64,000 bases of DNA from Bordetella genomosp. 4 (GCF_002261185.1 NZ_NEVQ01000016.1:1-64000); one strand, 5' to 3'; shown: positions 8,988 to 17,817, counted from the stretch's first letter. Notes: generated by a model from the sequence alone, not told the origin. Made by a program: numbers and translations.

Positions 8988-9788
8988 TCACCCGTCGGCA
9001 GTGAGCAATGCGGCTGTCGCCTTCTCGCGGAGTTCCAGCAACGGGCCACCCAGCTGCTTCTGCGTCTCTGACATACTGGCCGTGGTCCTGACGCTGACAT
9101 TCAATACATAAACGGGGCGGTCCGGCAGCACGAGCGGCGTTGCCATTGCCACGACCTCCGGCTGCCATGAAGCGGCGCAATAGCCTTTGGTATCGACGCT
9201 GAGCTTGGCGGCGTCGATTTCCTCAAGCAGGCGGCGCGAGTCAGTACTGCGCCGTTGGCGAAACTGCTCCAGCAACGCCTGCCGCTGCGCATCATCCACG
9301 ACTGCCAGATAGGCTCTGCCCAGCGAGGTGAGCTCCATCGGCACACGCTGCCCCGCGACGACACTGCGCAATGCCACCTTGCGGTTAAACCGAAAGGATT
9401 CCAGATAGACCATCTCGTCGCGATCCGCGGTTGCCAACCCCACATTGATCCGCATTTTCTCGGCCATGGCACGCATTAACGGCGCGACCGCATTCAACAC
9501 CGGCGAGCCTGCACGCATCGCGTGGGCCAGACTCAACACCGGCGTGGCCAAACGGTAAGTCCGCCTCACGCGATCATGCTCCAGCAGCCCGCATTCAACC
9601 AGCGTCTGCGTCAGACGGCTGACCGTGGCGCGCGAAAGTTGAGTCCTTTCTGCAATCTCCCCATTGCCGAGTTGATCCGCGCCTGGGCGAAACGCGCGCA
9701 GGATCTCAACCCCACGCACCAACGAACGGTTCAACACAGGGTCTTCGTGATGCTGGCGGCGCACGGCCTGGGGAGAAGAATCGGACAT
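8988..9788 (-). CDS. IclR-family transcriptional regulator
   Basis: A 266-residue regulator with an N-terminal winged helix (residues about 19-85; RTQLSRATVSRLTQTLVECG is the recognition helix region) and a C-terminal GAF-like effector domain (about 100-255). It is divergent from the enoyl-CoA hydratase and acyl-CoA synthetase pair at 9973-12864, the standard arrangement for an IclR regulator and its target. The inverted repeat TTCCA-N5-TGGAA at 9829-9843 lies 41 bases before its start codon, consistent with control of both its own gene and the divergent operon. The ligand is probably the substrate or a CoA intermediate of that operon, but this is inference. Confidence 0.9.
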   Translation of the reverse strand: MSDSSPQAVRRQHHEDPVLNRSLVRGVEILRAFRPGADQLGNGEIAERTQLSRATVSRLTQTLVECGLLEHDRVRRTYRLATPVLSLAHAMRAGSPVLNAVAPLMRAMAEKMRINVGLATADRDEMVYLESFRFNRKVALRSVVAGQRVPMELTSLGRAYLAVVDDAQRQALLEQFRQRRSTDSRRLLEEIDAAKLSVDTKGYCAASWQPEVVAMATPLVLPDRPVYVLNVSVRTTASMSETQKQLGGPLLELREKATAALLTADG

Positions 9789-9828
9789 GATGTAGCGAAA
9801 TGAGAGCGACGCAGCAGCTTAGCACCAT

Positions 9829-9843
9829 TTCCACCCAATGGAA
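9829..9843. promoter_or_regulatory. Candidate IclR operator in the divergent gap
   Basis: TTCCA and TGGAA form a perfect inverted repeat with a five-base spacer (CCCAA). The spacing matches the general TTCC(A/G)-N5-(T/C)GGAA form known for several betaproteobacterial IclR regulators. It lies between the IclR gene and the operon it probably controls. A second copy with spacer TACAA is at 12914-12928. Confidence 0.5.
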
Positions 9844-9972
9844 TTTCGGGGATACATATTCCGGCTTGGACACCTAAACTACCCAGCACAAGGCAACCAG
9901 TGTTTTGACGCAAAACGCATCAAGAAAAGCCACATTGCCAACGACTGAGCCGACTCAAGGAAAACTCGCGAC

Positions 9973-10776
9973 ATGACCACGGATTTGATCGAACTGACCG
10001 TTACCGACGGCATTGCCACACTGCTGCTCAACCGCCCTGAGAAACGCAATGCCATGAGCGACGATATGCGCAGCGCATTCATCGCGGCGCTGGAACGCAT
10101 CAGTGCCGACAAAGCGATCCGCGCATTGGTGCTCAGCGGCAACGGAAAGGGATTCTGCGCCGGCGGCGATGTAGCGGGGATGGAACGGCGTATGAACGCC
10201 CCCGCAGGGGAAATCGCCTTCAACGGCTGGCATCGCCAGCAGCGCGTGCACTATACGCAATCATTGCTGCACACCATGCCCAAGCCGACCATTGCTGCCG
10301 TCAATGGCGCTGCGTCGGGCCTGGGCGCAGACACCGCACTGGCCTGCGATTTCATCATCGCCAGCGATGCCGCGAGCTTTACCTGGTCGTATATCAATCG
10401 CGGCATCGTCCCTGACGGTGGCGGCATGTATTTCCTGCCGCGCCGAGTGGGCTTGTCCAAGGCAAAAGAGCTGATTTTCACCGGCCGAAAAGTCGAATGC
10501 GACGAAGCCCTGCAGTTAGGTATCGTGGATCGCACCACCAGCGCAGCACAGTTGTTGGCCGATGCGCAGGCCTGGGCTGCCGAGCTGAGCCGAGGCTCCG
10601 CGACCGCATTGGCTCTGGGCAAGACTATTCTCAACCAAAGCTTCGAAATGTCGGCTGAGCAAGTGTTCGCACAAGGCAGCCAGGCCCAAGGCATCTGCTA
10701 CACGAGCACTGAGCACCGTGAATCGGTCATGGCCTTCCTGGCCAAGGCCGCCGAAAAGCGCACCAGCAAAGAGTAA
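9973..10776 (+). CDS. Enoyl-CoA hydratase/isomerase family protein
   Basis: A 267-residue crotonase-fold enzyme acting on an acyl-CoA in the cytoplasm. The oxyanion-hole segments are visible as SGNGKGFCAGGDVAGM (residues about 55-70) and NGAASGLGADTALACDF (about 111-127). At the usual position of the second catalytic acid is RGIVPDGGGMYFLPRRVG, which has Asp where hydratases often have Glu, so the reaction could be hydration, isomerisation or C-C cleavage. It is followed, three bases after its stop, by an ADP-forming acyl-CoA synthetase, which suggests that the pair activates and then processes one carboxylic acid. Divergent from the IclR regulator. Confidence 0.9.
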   Translation: MTTDLIELTVTDGIATLLLNRPEKRNAMSDDMRSAFIAALERISADKAIRALVLSGNGKGFCAGGDVAGMERRMNAPAGEIAFNGWHRQQRVHYTQSLLHTMPKPTIAAVNGAASGLGADTALACDFIIASDAASFTWSYINRGIVPDGGGMYFLPRRVGLSKAKELIFTGRKVECDEALQLGIVDRTTSAAQLLADAQAWAAELSRGSATALALGKTILNQSFEMSAEQVFAQGSQAQGICYTSTEHRESVMAFLAKAAEKRTSKE

Positions 10777-10779
10777 CGC

Positions 10780-12864
10780 ATGAGCCCCATTTCCCGCCTC
10801 CTCAATCCACGCAGCGTAGCCGTCATCGGCGCCTCCGCCGATAGCAGAAAGACCGCTGGCCGCCCTGTCGCCTATCTGCGCAAACACGGCTTTACCGGCC
10901 ATATTTATCCTGTCAATCCTCGAGTCGACAATATCGACGGCCTGCCCTGCTATCCCGACATCGCATCGCTGCCGTCGGTCCCCGATGTCGGCATCGTACT
11001 GTTGGGCGCCGAACGCGCGCACTTGGCCGTACGAGAGCTCGCACAGCTCGGTACAGCGGCAGCGATCGTCCTGGCCAGCGGCTACACCGAAGTCGGTGCA
11101 GAAGGCGCGCGCCGGCAAGCCGAGCTCATCGAGGCCGCAGGCAGCATGCGCATCCTCGGACCTAACACAATTGGGCTGGTCAATCTGACCGACAACATCG
11201 TGCTGTCGGCCAGCGGTGCGCTGGAGATGGACCATTTTCCCGCTGGCTCCATCGGCGTGGTCTCGCAAAGCGGCGGCATCCTGGGTGCACTGCTATCCCG
11301 CGCGGCCTCTCGCGGAATCGGCTTGTCCAAGCTCATCTCGACCAGCAATGAGGTGGATCTGGATTTGGCCGATTTTATTGACTACCTGACTGGCGACGAG
11401 GCCACCAAAGTCATCGCGCTGTATGTCGAAAGTGTGCGCAATCCGGAAAAATTCCGCGCTGCAGCCCTGAAGGCTGCACGCGCCGGCAAGCCGGTCGTCG
11501 CCTTCAAGATCGGCCGCTCGGAAGCCGGCGCAAAAGCGGCGGTGTCCCACACGGGCGCGCTGGCTGGCGCCGATCGCATGTACGACGCGTTGTTCAAACA
11601 GGTCGGCGTTATTCGTGCACAGACTTTTAGCGACTTGCTGGATATTCCTGCTGCGCTGGCCACAAACCGCGTGCTGCGCGGCAATCGCGTCGCGATACTG
11701 ACCTCGACCGGTGGCGCCGGCACACTGGTATCCGACAGCCTGGGCGTATCGGGTTTTGAGACGCCCGCCCCGGATGCCGATACCGCTGCGCAATTGCGCG
11801 CGCTACAGACGGGCGATCACGCCGCGCTGGATCGCAATCCCATCGATGTCACCCTGGCCGGCCTGCAACCAGATCTGTTACGTGGCGCTATCCGAACGCT
11901 GCTGGCAAGTCCCAGCTATGACGCGCTCGCCATCATTGTGGGGTCTTCGGGCCTCGCCATGCCGGAGCTGATGGCTGGCGCCATCCAGGACTGCCTACCC
12001 GAAAGCGACAAGCCCGTGATCGCCTTCGTCAGCCCTCACGCCCCAAATGTCGGCGCCCTTCTCACGCAACGGGGCGTCCCAGCCTTCGCCATCCCAGAGG
12101 CGTGTTCCGTCGCGCTGTCCGGCATGCTGCAGCACGCGCAGTGGAGGGAGCCGACACATTCGGCTCCTGCCGCGCCGATTGACGTAGCAGATCTGCCTGC
12201 AGGCTCGCTGGACGAATCGCAAGCCAAGCAATTGTTCGCGCGCTTTGGCGTGCCCTGCGCGCAAGAAACCGTGGTGACAACGCCCACCGACGCAGAACAA
12301 GCTGCGCGTGCCTTTAATTCGCGTGTCGCGCTAAAAATCCTCTCTAGTGAAATTACGCACAAGAGCGACGTCGGCGGCGTCGCCGTCAACCTCACTGCCG
12401 AGCAGATCGGTGATCGACTGAAGGCAATGAAGGACGAAGTACAAAGCAAGACCGGCATCGAGCCTCAGCGCTTTCTTGTACAAGAAATGGTCGCCGGCGG
12501 CACGGAGCTGATTCTCGGCACGCATCGTGATCCGCTCGGCACGGCCATACTGCTCGGCATGGGCGGCGTCACCGCCGAACTGTTCAAGGACACCACGATG
12601 CGCCTGCTGCCATCGAGCAATGAAGGCCTCAGCCGCGAAGATGCCCTCGACATGGTGCGCGAATTAAAGACCTGGCCCCTGCTCGATGGTTTTCGCGGCC
12701 GGCCCAAGGCCGATCTCGACGCGCTGGCGAACGCCATCGTTGCGTTCTCGCAAATGGCCGCACAATTGGGCGACCGCTTGATCGAGGCCGAAATCAATCC
12801 CCTGTTCGTTCTGCCTGCAGCTCAAGGCGTACGTGCCGCGGACGGTATTGCCGTGCTTGCCTGA
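10780..12864 (+). CDS. Acetate--CoA ligase (ADP-forming)-type acyl-CoA synthetase, fused alpha-beta
   Basis: A 694-residue fusion that makes acyl-CoA from an organic acid, ATP and CoA with release of ADP and phosphate. Order of parts: CoA-binding Rossmann domain (1-130; SVAVIGASADSRKTAG), succinyl-CoA-synthetase-like domain with the phosphohistidine loop KAAVSHTGAL (His257), then a C-terminal ATP-grasp domain (about 470-690; ALKILSSEITHKSDVGGVAV and the late EAEINPLFVLP). The gene begins three bases after the enoyl-CoA hydratase stop. Relatives in this bacterial group occur beside Bug proteins and IclR regulators with unknown acid substrates, and this substrate too cannot be named. Confidence 0.9.
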   Translation: MSPISRLLNPRSVAVIGASADSRKTAGRPVAYLRKHGFTGHIYPVNPRVDNIDGLPCYPDIASLPSVPDVGIVLLGAERAHLAVRELAQLGTAAAIVLASGYTEVGAEGARRQAELIEAAGSMRILGPNTIGLVNLTDNIVLSASGALEMDHFPAGSIGVVSQSGGILGALLSRAASRGIGLSKLISTSNEVDLDLADFIDYLTGDEATKVIALYVESVRNPEKFRAAALKAARAGKPVVAFKIGRSEAGAKAAVSHTGALAGADRMYDALFKQVGVIRAQTFSDLLDIPAALATNRVLRGNRVAILTSTGGAGTLVSDSLGVSGFETPAPDADTAAQLRALQTGDHAALDRNPIDVTLAGLQPDLLRGAIRTLLASPSYDALAIIVGSSGLAMPELMAGAIQDCLPESDKPVIAFVSPHAPNVGALLTQRGVPAFAIPEACSVALSGMLQHAQWREPTHSAPAAPIDVADLPAGSLDESQAKQLFARFGVPCAQETVVTTPTDAEQAARAFNSRVALKILSSEITHKSDVGGVAVNLTAEQIGDRLKAMKDEVQSKTGIEPQRFLVQEMVAGGTELILGTHRDPLGTAILLGMGGVTAELFKDTTMRLLPSSNEGLSREDALDMVRELKTWPLLDGFRGRPKADLDALANAIVAFSQMAAQLGDRLIEAEINPLFVLPAAQGVRAADGIAVLA

Positions 12865-12904
12865 GCACCGAGAGACGGAGAAACGAGACCAGCTTGCGTT
12901 CCGC

Positions 12905-12938
12905 CACCTGAAATTCCATACAATGGAAATTTCAGGTG
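12905..12938. promoter_or_regulatory. Long palindrome containing a second IclR-like site
   Basis: Arms CACCTGAAATTCCAT and ATGGAAATTTCAGGTG pair around a three-base centre with one extra A in the right arm. The core, TTCCA-TACAA-TGGAA (12914-12928), repeats the 5-5-5 layout of the site in the IclR divergent gap. It lies 41 bases after the stop of the acyl-CoA synthetase. It could serve as a stem-loop at the mRNA end, though no T-tract follows, as a second operator, or as both. Confidence 0.5.
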
Positions 12939-13072
12939 CAATGACAGCCTTCTGATCCTGACACACCCGGCGAATAACAGAACTGCCGGCCCGGCGTGGA
13001 ATCATATGCAAACAAATCGATGATCAAGCTGGTCTATCATTGACGACTAATTTGCAAGAAGGAGTTTCTCTC

Positions 13073-13402
13073 ATGATGCGCAAGCTGTTTCCCGTTATCC
13101 TCGTCGCCGGCCTCACCGCCTGCGCCTCCTCTGGAACGCAGCACACTTCATCGGATACCAGTACGTATGGCGGCAGTGGCGCGTCGTCCGGCACGGCCAC
13201 CACCTGCGATGCGCAATCGGTACAAGATCAGGTGGGCAAGAAATACTCGGAGTCGCTCAACCGCACGCTGAGTTCGGGCGCCAATGCGACGCAACTGCGT
13301 GTGCTGAAGCCCGGCGAGGTCATGACTATGGAATACAACCCCACGCGCTTGAACGTAATCGTCGAAAGCGACGGCTCGATCAGCGCATTGCGCTGCGGCT
13401 GA
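13073..13402 (+). CDS. I78-family peptidase inhibitor-like lipoprotein
   Basis: A 109-residue secreted lipoprotein. The signal peptide ends in a lipobox (LTAC, Cys about residue 19), followed by a Ser/Thr/Gly-rich linker and a compact C-terminal domain of the I78 inhibitor family: TTCDAQSVQDQVGK, then RVLKPGEVMTMEYNPTRLNV and a closing SDGSISALRCG with the second Cys. Family members inhibit serine proteases such as elastase, here in the periplasm or at the cell surface. AAGGAG lies eight bases before the ATG at 13073, which decides the start between two adjacent ATGs. It stands alone between the acyl-CoA synthetase and alkB. Family assignment is good; real inhibition is inferred. Confidence 0.8.
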   Translation: MMRKLFPVILVAGLTACASSGTQHTSSDTSTYGGSGASSGTATTCDAQSVQDQVGKKYSESLNRTLSSGANATQLRVLKPGEVMTMEYNPTRLNVIVESDGSISALRCG

Positions 13403-13427
13403 GCACCAAACGAGTTCAAGCGCAAAA

Positions 13428-13495
13428 GCCGGAGTGTTGAGCATCGCAAGGATGCCTACATTGGAGTCATACCCGACTCTGACGCACACTCCGGC
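13428..13495. ncRNA. Candidate three-way-junction RNA element
   Basis: Perfect ten-base arms GCCGGAGTGT (13428-13437) and ACACTCCGGC (13486-13495) enclose two smaller perfect hairpins: GCATC/GATGC with loop GCAAG (13441-13455) and GAGTC/GACTC with loop ATACCC (13464-13479). The layout is that of a three-way junction of 68 bases. It lies 26 bases after the inhibitor gene and 85 bases before alkB. No T-tract follows on the plus strand, and four T residues follow on the minus strand. It does not match a riboswitch or ribozyme class that I recognise. Confidence 0.35.
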
Positions 13496-13580
13496 CCCGC
13501 CGCCCATGGCCGCGTGACTGCCATGGCCAGCCGCCGGCCAGCACGACAAAACACGAATCCCACGCCGACGCAGCCGTGCC

Positions 13581-14231
13581 ATGAACCTGGACCTGTTCGC
13601 CCCCGAAGACTTCGCCCCAGCCAACGTGCAACTGGGTGCGCAAGCCGTTGTATTGCGAGGCTTGGCGCTGCCTTATGTTGATGCCATATTGGCCGAGCTG
13701 AAGGCCATATTCGCGGCGGCGCCTTTACGCCATATGGTGACCCCCGGGGGATTTCGGATGTCTGTCGCGCTGACGAACTGCGGCTCGCTCGGGTGGACAA
13801 CAGATCTGAGTGGCTATCGTTATACCCAACTGGATCCGCAAACCGGCCTGCCCTGGCCCGCCTTACCCGCGTCGTTTGTGCGGCTGGCGCAGCAGGCGGC
13901 AGAAACTGCCGGTTTTCCGGATTTTCTGCCCGATGCGTGCCTGATCAATCGCTATTTGCCGGGGGCCCGCATGAGCTTGCATCAAGACAAGAACGAACGG
14001 GATTTCAGCGCACCCATCGTATCGGTGTCGCTGGGAATCCCCGCGACCTTCCTGTTCGGCGGGGACCAACGCGGTGACCGCGCGCAACGCGTGCCGCTGC
14101 AGCACGGAGATGTTGCTGTATGGGGAGGCCAGGATCGACTGCGATATCACGGCGTGTCCGAGTTGAAAGACGCCACGCACCCCTTGTTGGGCGCCATGCG
14201 TATCAATCTGACGTTTCGCCGGGCAGGCTGA
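13581..14231 (+). CDS. alkB: DNA oxidative demethylase AlkB
   Basis: Fe(II)- and 2-oxoglutarate-dependent dioxygenase that removes methyl groups such as N1-methyladenine and N3-methylcytosine from DNA. The 216-residue length matches E. coli AlkB. The iron ligands are in LHQDKNE (His and Asp about residues 135-137) and the distal His of RYHGVSEL; the 2-oxoglutarate-binding Arg residues are in MRINLTFRR at the C-terminus. The substrate-recognition lid is visible in MVTPGGFRMSVALTNCG. It is a single gene with no ada or alkA neighbour, so the usual adaptive-response linkage is absent. The ATG at 13581 has no strong Shine-Dalgarno sequence; it lies close to the N-terminus expected for the family. 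Confidence 0.94.
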   Translation: MNLDLFAPEDFAPANVQLGAQAVVLRGLALPYVDAILAELKAIFAAAPLRHMVTPGGFRMSVALTNCGSLGWTTDLSGYRYTQLDPQTGLPWPALPASFVRLAQQAAETAGFPDFLPDACLINRYLPGARMSLHQDKNERDFSAPIVSVSLGIPATFLFGGDQRGDRAQRVPLQHGDVAVWGGQDRLRYHGVSELKDATHPLLGAMRINLTFRRAG

Positions 14232-14354
14232 AACAGCTAACGCGCTCGTCGGGATAGCTGCAGGCTCGTCTGCCAAGCCAGGTTGCGCCCCATGGATCGG
14301 CCGCGACCTGACGTCTTTCGTTTTGCCTTCGTTCGAGGCGCCGCGCCGTTCCTC

Positions 14355-15212
14355 TTATTTGTCCTGACGCGCCTCAGACAATGCCACGGTCAAGTGCATG
14401 ACTTTCTTTTTCAGACTGTCACGCTCCTCAGTCAATGCCGCCACCAATCGACGCAGGCGTGCCACCTCGGCGGGATAGTCCTCGATGGCCTCAACGGGGG
14501 GCTCTGTTTCCGACTCGCCTTCCCCGACATCTGTGTCGCTTGACGGTGCTTTTGCCTTGGCTTTCGCCTCGCGAGCTTGGCGCGCGAGCTCTTTCAATGC
14601 CTTGCGCCCTTCGGCTGCGGCGGCGATCTGCTTGTCGACCGGCATTTCGGCAACGGCTGCAGCGGCATTGATGGAAATCTCGCCGGACTTGACCGCACGC
14701 ACCAGTTCTGGCGCGGCTTCTTTTTGAATTTTTTCGATCTGGCCCAGCGTATTGCTGCTGACTCGTGCCGCGCGTGCCAGTGCCTGGCGATTGGGAATCA
14801 CCACCGGCTCGGCCGGTGATGGTGCGGAAGTTGCCGCCTCGTCGGTTGAGCCAGCGTCCGCCTGCTGCTGTGCCTCCAGCTCCTGCTGCCGCTGTTGCAA
14901 GATCTCTTTCTTGCGCAACGCCAACACCCCTCGCTGGAAATCCGAGACACTGCGTCGGCCCAGGTGATTTTCAATCATCCATAACCGCACATCGTCCATC
15001 GATTTAAAGCGGGTATTTTGCGTGGTCTTGAACTCGATGCCGTGTTTGGTGCACAGCGCATAGCGGTTATGTCCGTCGACCAGGACATCGCCCCACAACA
15101 CGAGCGCATCGCGGCACCCTTCGGCCAGGAGGCTGCGCTCGAGCGCCTCGTATTCATCCGCGCTCAGCGGGTCGATATAAGTTCGTAACTCTTCGTTAAT
15201 CTGGATCGTCAT
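14355..15212 (-). CDS. ParB-like nuclease/partition-domain protein, orphan
   Basis: A 285-residue protein with a ParB N-terminal domain (residues about 1-90; WGDVLVDGHNRYALCTKHG contains the GHNR-type box in place of ParB's GERR), a central helix-turn-helix region (NRQALARAARVSSNTLGQIEKI), an Ala/Lys-rich stretch, an acidic linker and a C-terminal coiled coil (EVARLRRLVAALTEERDSLK). No parA is nearby, so this is not the chromosomal parABS pair. KorB-like or other ParB-fold regulators are the closest idea. The start at 15212 begins the conserved domain; an in-frame start at 15344 would add 44 atypical residues. Function unknown. Confidence 0.75.
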   Translation of the reverse strand: MTIQINEELRTYIDPLSADEYEALERSLLAEGCRDALVLWGDVLVDGHNRYALCTKHGIEFKTTQNTRFKSMDDVRLWMIENHLGRRSVSDFQRGVLALRKKEILQQRQQELEAQQQADAGSTDEAATSAPSPAEPVVIPNRQALARAARVSSNTLGQIEKIQKEAAPELVRAVKSGEISINAAAAVAEMPVDKQIAAAAEGRKALKELARQAREAKAKAKAPSSDTDVGEGESETEPPVEAIEDYPAEVARLRRLVAALTEERDSLKKKVMHLTVALSEARQDK

Positions 15213-15414
15213 CGTAGCGATTTTGGCGTGTATTTCGTCTGCGCGACCGCTATTAGAACATTGGCCTCGCGATACGGCTGCCGCCTGGCGAGATGCGTCC
15301 GACAAAGGATGGTGCTCCCCTGCGCCCGGACCAATCATCAACAACTGTCAAGAACACACCTGCGACGCTATCCGGTGGTACGCTTAGTCCACCTTTAACC
15401 AGGAAGAACACACC

Positions 15415-16035
15415 ATGAACTCCCCCACTACGCTTTCCGACGAATTGCTCGCGCAGTTACAAGGCGGGCCGATGCAACAAATCTCTCAACAACTGGGGAC
15501 CGATACGGCTCAAACGCAAGACGCGGTCAGCGCCGCGCTGCCTATGCTGCTGGGCACGCTGGGCCAGAACGCCTCGCAACCCGGAGGCGCCGAAGCCCTG
15601 TTTGGCGCACTGCAGCGTGACCATGCCGGCGGTGGCGCCGATCTGGGTGGACTGTTGGGTTCGTTGCTAGGCGGCGGTGCTGCCGGCACAGGCCAGTCCG
15701 ACGGCGCCAGCATTCTAGGTAACATCTTTGGCGGCAACCAGCAACGCGCCGAAGAAAACCTCGGCCAAGCCACCGGCCTGGGCGGCGGCAATGCGTCGAA
15801 CCTGCTCCAGATCCTGGCCCCGATCGTCATGGCCTTTCTGGCCAATCGCATGCAGGGCAACAACCTGGACGCCGGCGGACTCGGCGCCCAACTCGGCCAG
15901 GAACGCGACGCCGCCCAACAACAAGGCGGTGTGGGTGGTGGCCTGCTGGGCTCGCTACTGGACCAAGACGGCGATGGCCAAGTCGGCTTGGGTGACCTGC
16001 TGAAAATGGGCGGCGGACTCTTCGGTAAAAACTAG
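15415..16035 (+). CDS. DUF937/YidB-like glycine-rich protein
   Basis: A 206-residue protein of the DUF937 (YidB-like) family. The N-terminal two-thirds has helical repeats ending in a GGLLGSLLGGG segment, and the C-terminus repeats LLGSLLDQDGDGQVGLGDLL, which resembles a single EF-hand-like calcium loop (DQDGDGQVGLGD). There is no signal peptide. Its biochemical role is not established. AGGAAG lies upstream of the start codon. It is divergent from the ParB-like gene and convergent with the SulP transporter, with a strong terminator hairpin between the stop codons. Confidence 0.75.
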   Translation: MNSPTTLSDELLAQLQGGPMQQISQQLGTDTAQTQDAVSAALPMLLGTLGQNASQPGGAEALFGALQRDHAGGGADLGGLLGSLLGGGAAGTGQSDGASILGNIFGGNQQRAEENLGQATGLGGGNASNLLQILAPIVMAFLANRMQGNNLDAGGLGAQLGQERDAAQQQGGVGGGLLGSLLDQDGDGQVGLGDLLKMGGGLFGKN

Positions 16036-16098
16036 ATTCCGTAAGCGCGCATGCAGCCCGGCCTCTACTGCACCTGCCGGATTGCCCCTTGCGGCCTT

Positions 16099-16133
16099 CG
16101 TCAGGCGCTGGACGCGCCGTCCAGCGCCTGACG
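16099..16133. terminator. Strong hairpin between convergent genes
   Basis: Perfect 16-base arms CGTCAGGCGCTGGACG and CGTCCAGCGCCTGACG with a three-base loop. It sits between the stops of the DUF937 gene and the SulP gene. No long T-tract follows, but the length and perfection of the stem make a shared transcript end likely. Confidence 0.65.
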
Positions 16134-16149
16134 CTTCTGCCCAGCTTTA

Positions 16150-17817
16150 TTACGCTCTCGCGACAGCGTCCCGCATCTGCGGTGCGCCCCCAGCCGACAA
16201 GGCCTGTGGCAGCGTATCGAACATCCCCTGCGGCCCTACCAAATCGGCAATCATGGCTTTACGCAGTTTGCCTTGCACGCGGGTATTTGCCTCAGCCAGC
16301 AACACACGCACCCCCCGCGAACGTAACCGGACAATCACGTCCTCCAGCACCTGCAATCCTGTCACATCGACAAACGGCACGCGGCGCAGGCAAAGTACGA
16401 GGACGCGGGGATCCGTATTCGTGTTGTCGAGAGCTCGTTCGAAATTCTCTACCGCTGCGAAAAACAATGGCCCTTCGATGGTATAGACCAGCACCCCATC
16501 CGGGACATCGATGCCTGCATTGACTGCCAGCTCCCGGCTCAATTCATCGCGGCCCATTTGCTGAACCCCCACACTGGACGCCATGCGACGCAGAAAATGC
16601 AATGTCGCCAGGATCACGCCAATGTTGACGGCTACGACCAAATCGGCGAACACCGTCAAGACAAAGGTCACCAGCAAGATCACCACATCTGCCCGAGGCG
16701 CGCGACGCAGCATTTTGCCGAAATGCCGCAAATCGCTCATATTCCAGGCGACGATAAACAAGATCGCCGCCAAGGCTGCCAACGGCACATACTCTGCCAA
16801 CGGCGCCAGCAGCACGACGATGGCGACCAAGGTCACGGCGTGCACGATGCCCGCCAAGGGACTGGTGCCACCATTACGGATGTTGGTCGCCGTGCGCGCG
16901 ATCGCGCCTGTCGCCGCAATTCCGCCAAATAGCGGTGCGGCAATGTTCGCAATACCTTGACCGATCAGTTCCTGGTTGGAATTGTGGCGCGTGCCCGCCA
17001 TCCCGTCGGCCACCACCGCCGACAGCAGCGACTCGATCGCCCCCAGCATGGCAATGGCAAACGCCGGACCGATCAACTCGACCACACGCGACAAGGTGAG
17101 CTCCGGCCAATGCCACGAGGGCAACCCCTGAGGTACGCCGCCAAAGGCTGACCCTATCGTTGCAACGCCGTCGAAACCAAACAAGGCCTGCAGCACCGTG
17201 GCAGCCACTAACGCAATCAAGGGGCCTGGCACGCGCCTCAGATATGGCACCCGAGGCGACACAATCAAGATCGCCAGACTGATCAAGGCTAGCGCCGTCG
17301 TCGCCACATGCAACTGGGGCAAAGCCTGCAATAGCTGCCAGAATTTCTCGTGGAAATGCGTACCCGTGATACTGGGCAGACCGAAAAACTCCTTCCACTG
17401 CCCGACCCAGATGATGACGCCGATACCGGCCGTAAAGCCCACAATCACAGGCGCCGGAATGAATTTGATCACGGCTCCCATACGAGCCACGCCCAGCAAC
17501 AGCAGAATGATGCCCGCCATCAGGGTGGCAATCTGCAACCCTGCCACCCCGTGCTCGGCCACGATGGCAGCCAGGATCACGATGAACGCGCCGGTGGGAC
17601 CCGCAATCTGCAGCCTGCTCCCCCCAAATATCGATACGCATAACCCGGCAATGATCGCGGTGTACAAACCCTGTTCGGGCTTCACGCCGGACGCGATTGC
17701 AAATGCCATCGCCAATGGCAACGCCACTACCCCGACAATCACTCCAGACACGATATTCGGCAACCACTGCCGCCGCTGAAACAGCCCCGCCCGATAAGCT
17801 TCCCGCAACGCGATCAC
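16150..17817 (-). CDS. SulP-family inorganic anion transporter with STAS domain
   Basis: A 555-residue inner-membrane transporter. It begins with the conserved SulP entry (REAYRAGLFQRRQWLPNIVS), then GVIVGVVALPLAMAFAIASG in the first membrane helix, about ten more hydrophobic segments to residue about 410, and a cytoplasmic STAS domain (about 425-550). Substrates in the family include sulfate, bicarbonate and dicarboxylates; this one is not decided, and no carbonic anhydrase gene adjoins it. The GTG at 17817 is chosen because AAAGGA lies eight bases before it and it starts where homologues start; the ORF extends 20 codons further upstream, into Cys-rich unlikely sequence. Confidence 0.88.
   Translation of the reverse strand: MIALREAYRAGLFQRRQWLPNIVSGVIVGVVALPLAMAFAIASGVKPEQGLYTAIIAGLCVSIFGGSRLQIAGPTGAFIVILAAIVAEHGVAGLQIATLMAGIILLLLGVARMGAVIKFIPAPVIVGFTAGIGVIIWVGQWKEFFGLPSITGTHFHEKFWQLLQALPQLHVATTALALISLAILIVSPRVPYLRRVPGPLIALVAATVLQALFGFDGVATIGSAFGGVPQGLPSWHWPELTLSRVVELIGPAFAIAMLGAIESLLSAVVADGMAGTRHNSNQELIGQGIANIAAPLFGGIAATGAIARTATNIRNGGTSPLAGIVHAVTLVAIVVLLAPLAEYVPLAALAAILFIVAWNMSDLRHFGKMLRRAPRADVVILLVTFVLTVFADLVVAVNIGVILATLHFLRRMASSVGVQQMGRDELSRELAVNAGIDVPDGVLVYTIEGPLFFAAVENFERALDNTNTDPRVLVLCLRRVPFVDVTGLQVLEDVIVRLRSRGVRVLLAEANTRVQGKLRKAMIADLVGPQGMFDTLPQALSAGGAPQMRDAVARA

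Noticed and set aside
8794-9180. Minus-strand frame overlapping the ends of aroG and the IclR gene
   Set aside because: Overlaps two real genes in other frames and carries no domain.
13456-13800. Minus-strand frames across the alkB start
   Set aside because: Shadows of alkB and of the structured element; no supporting signal.
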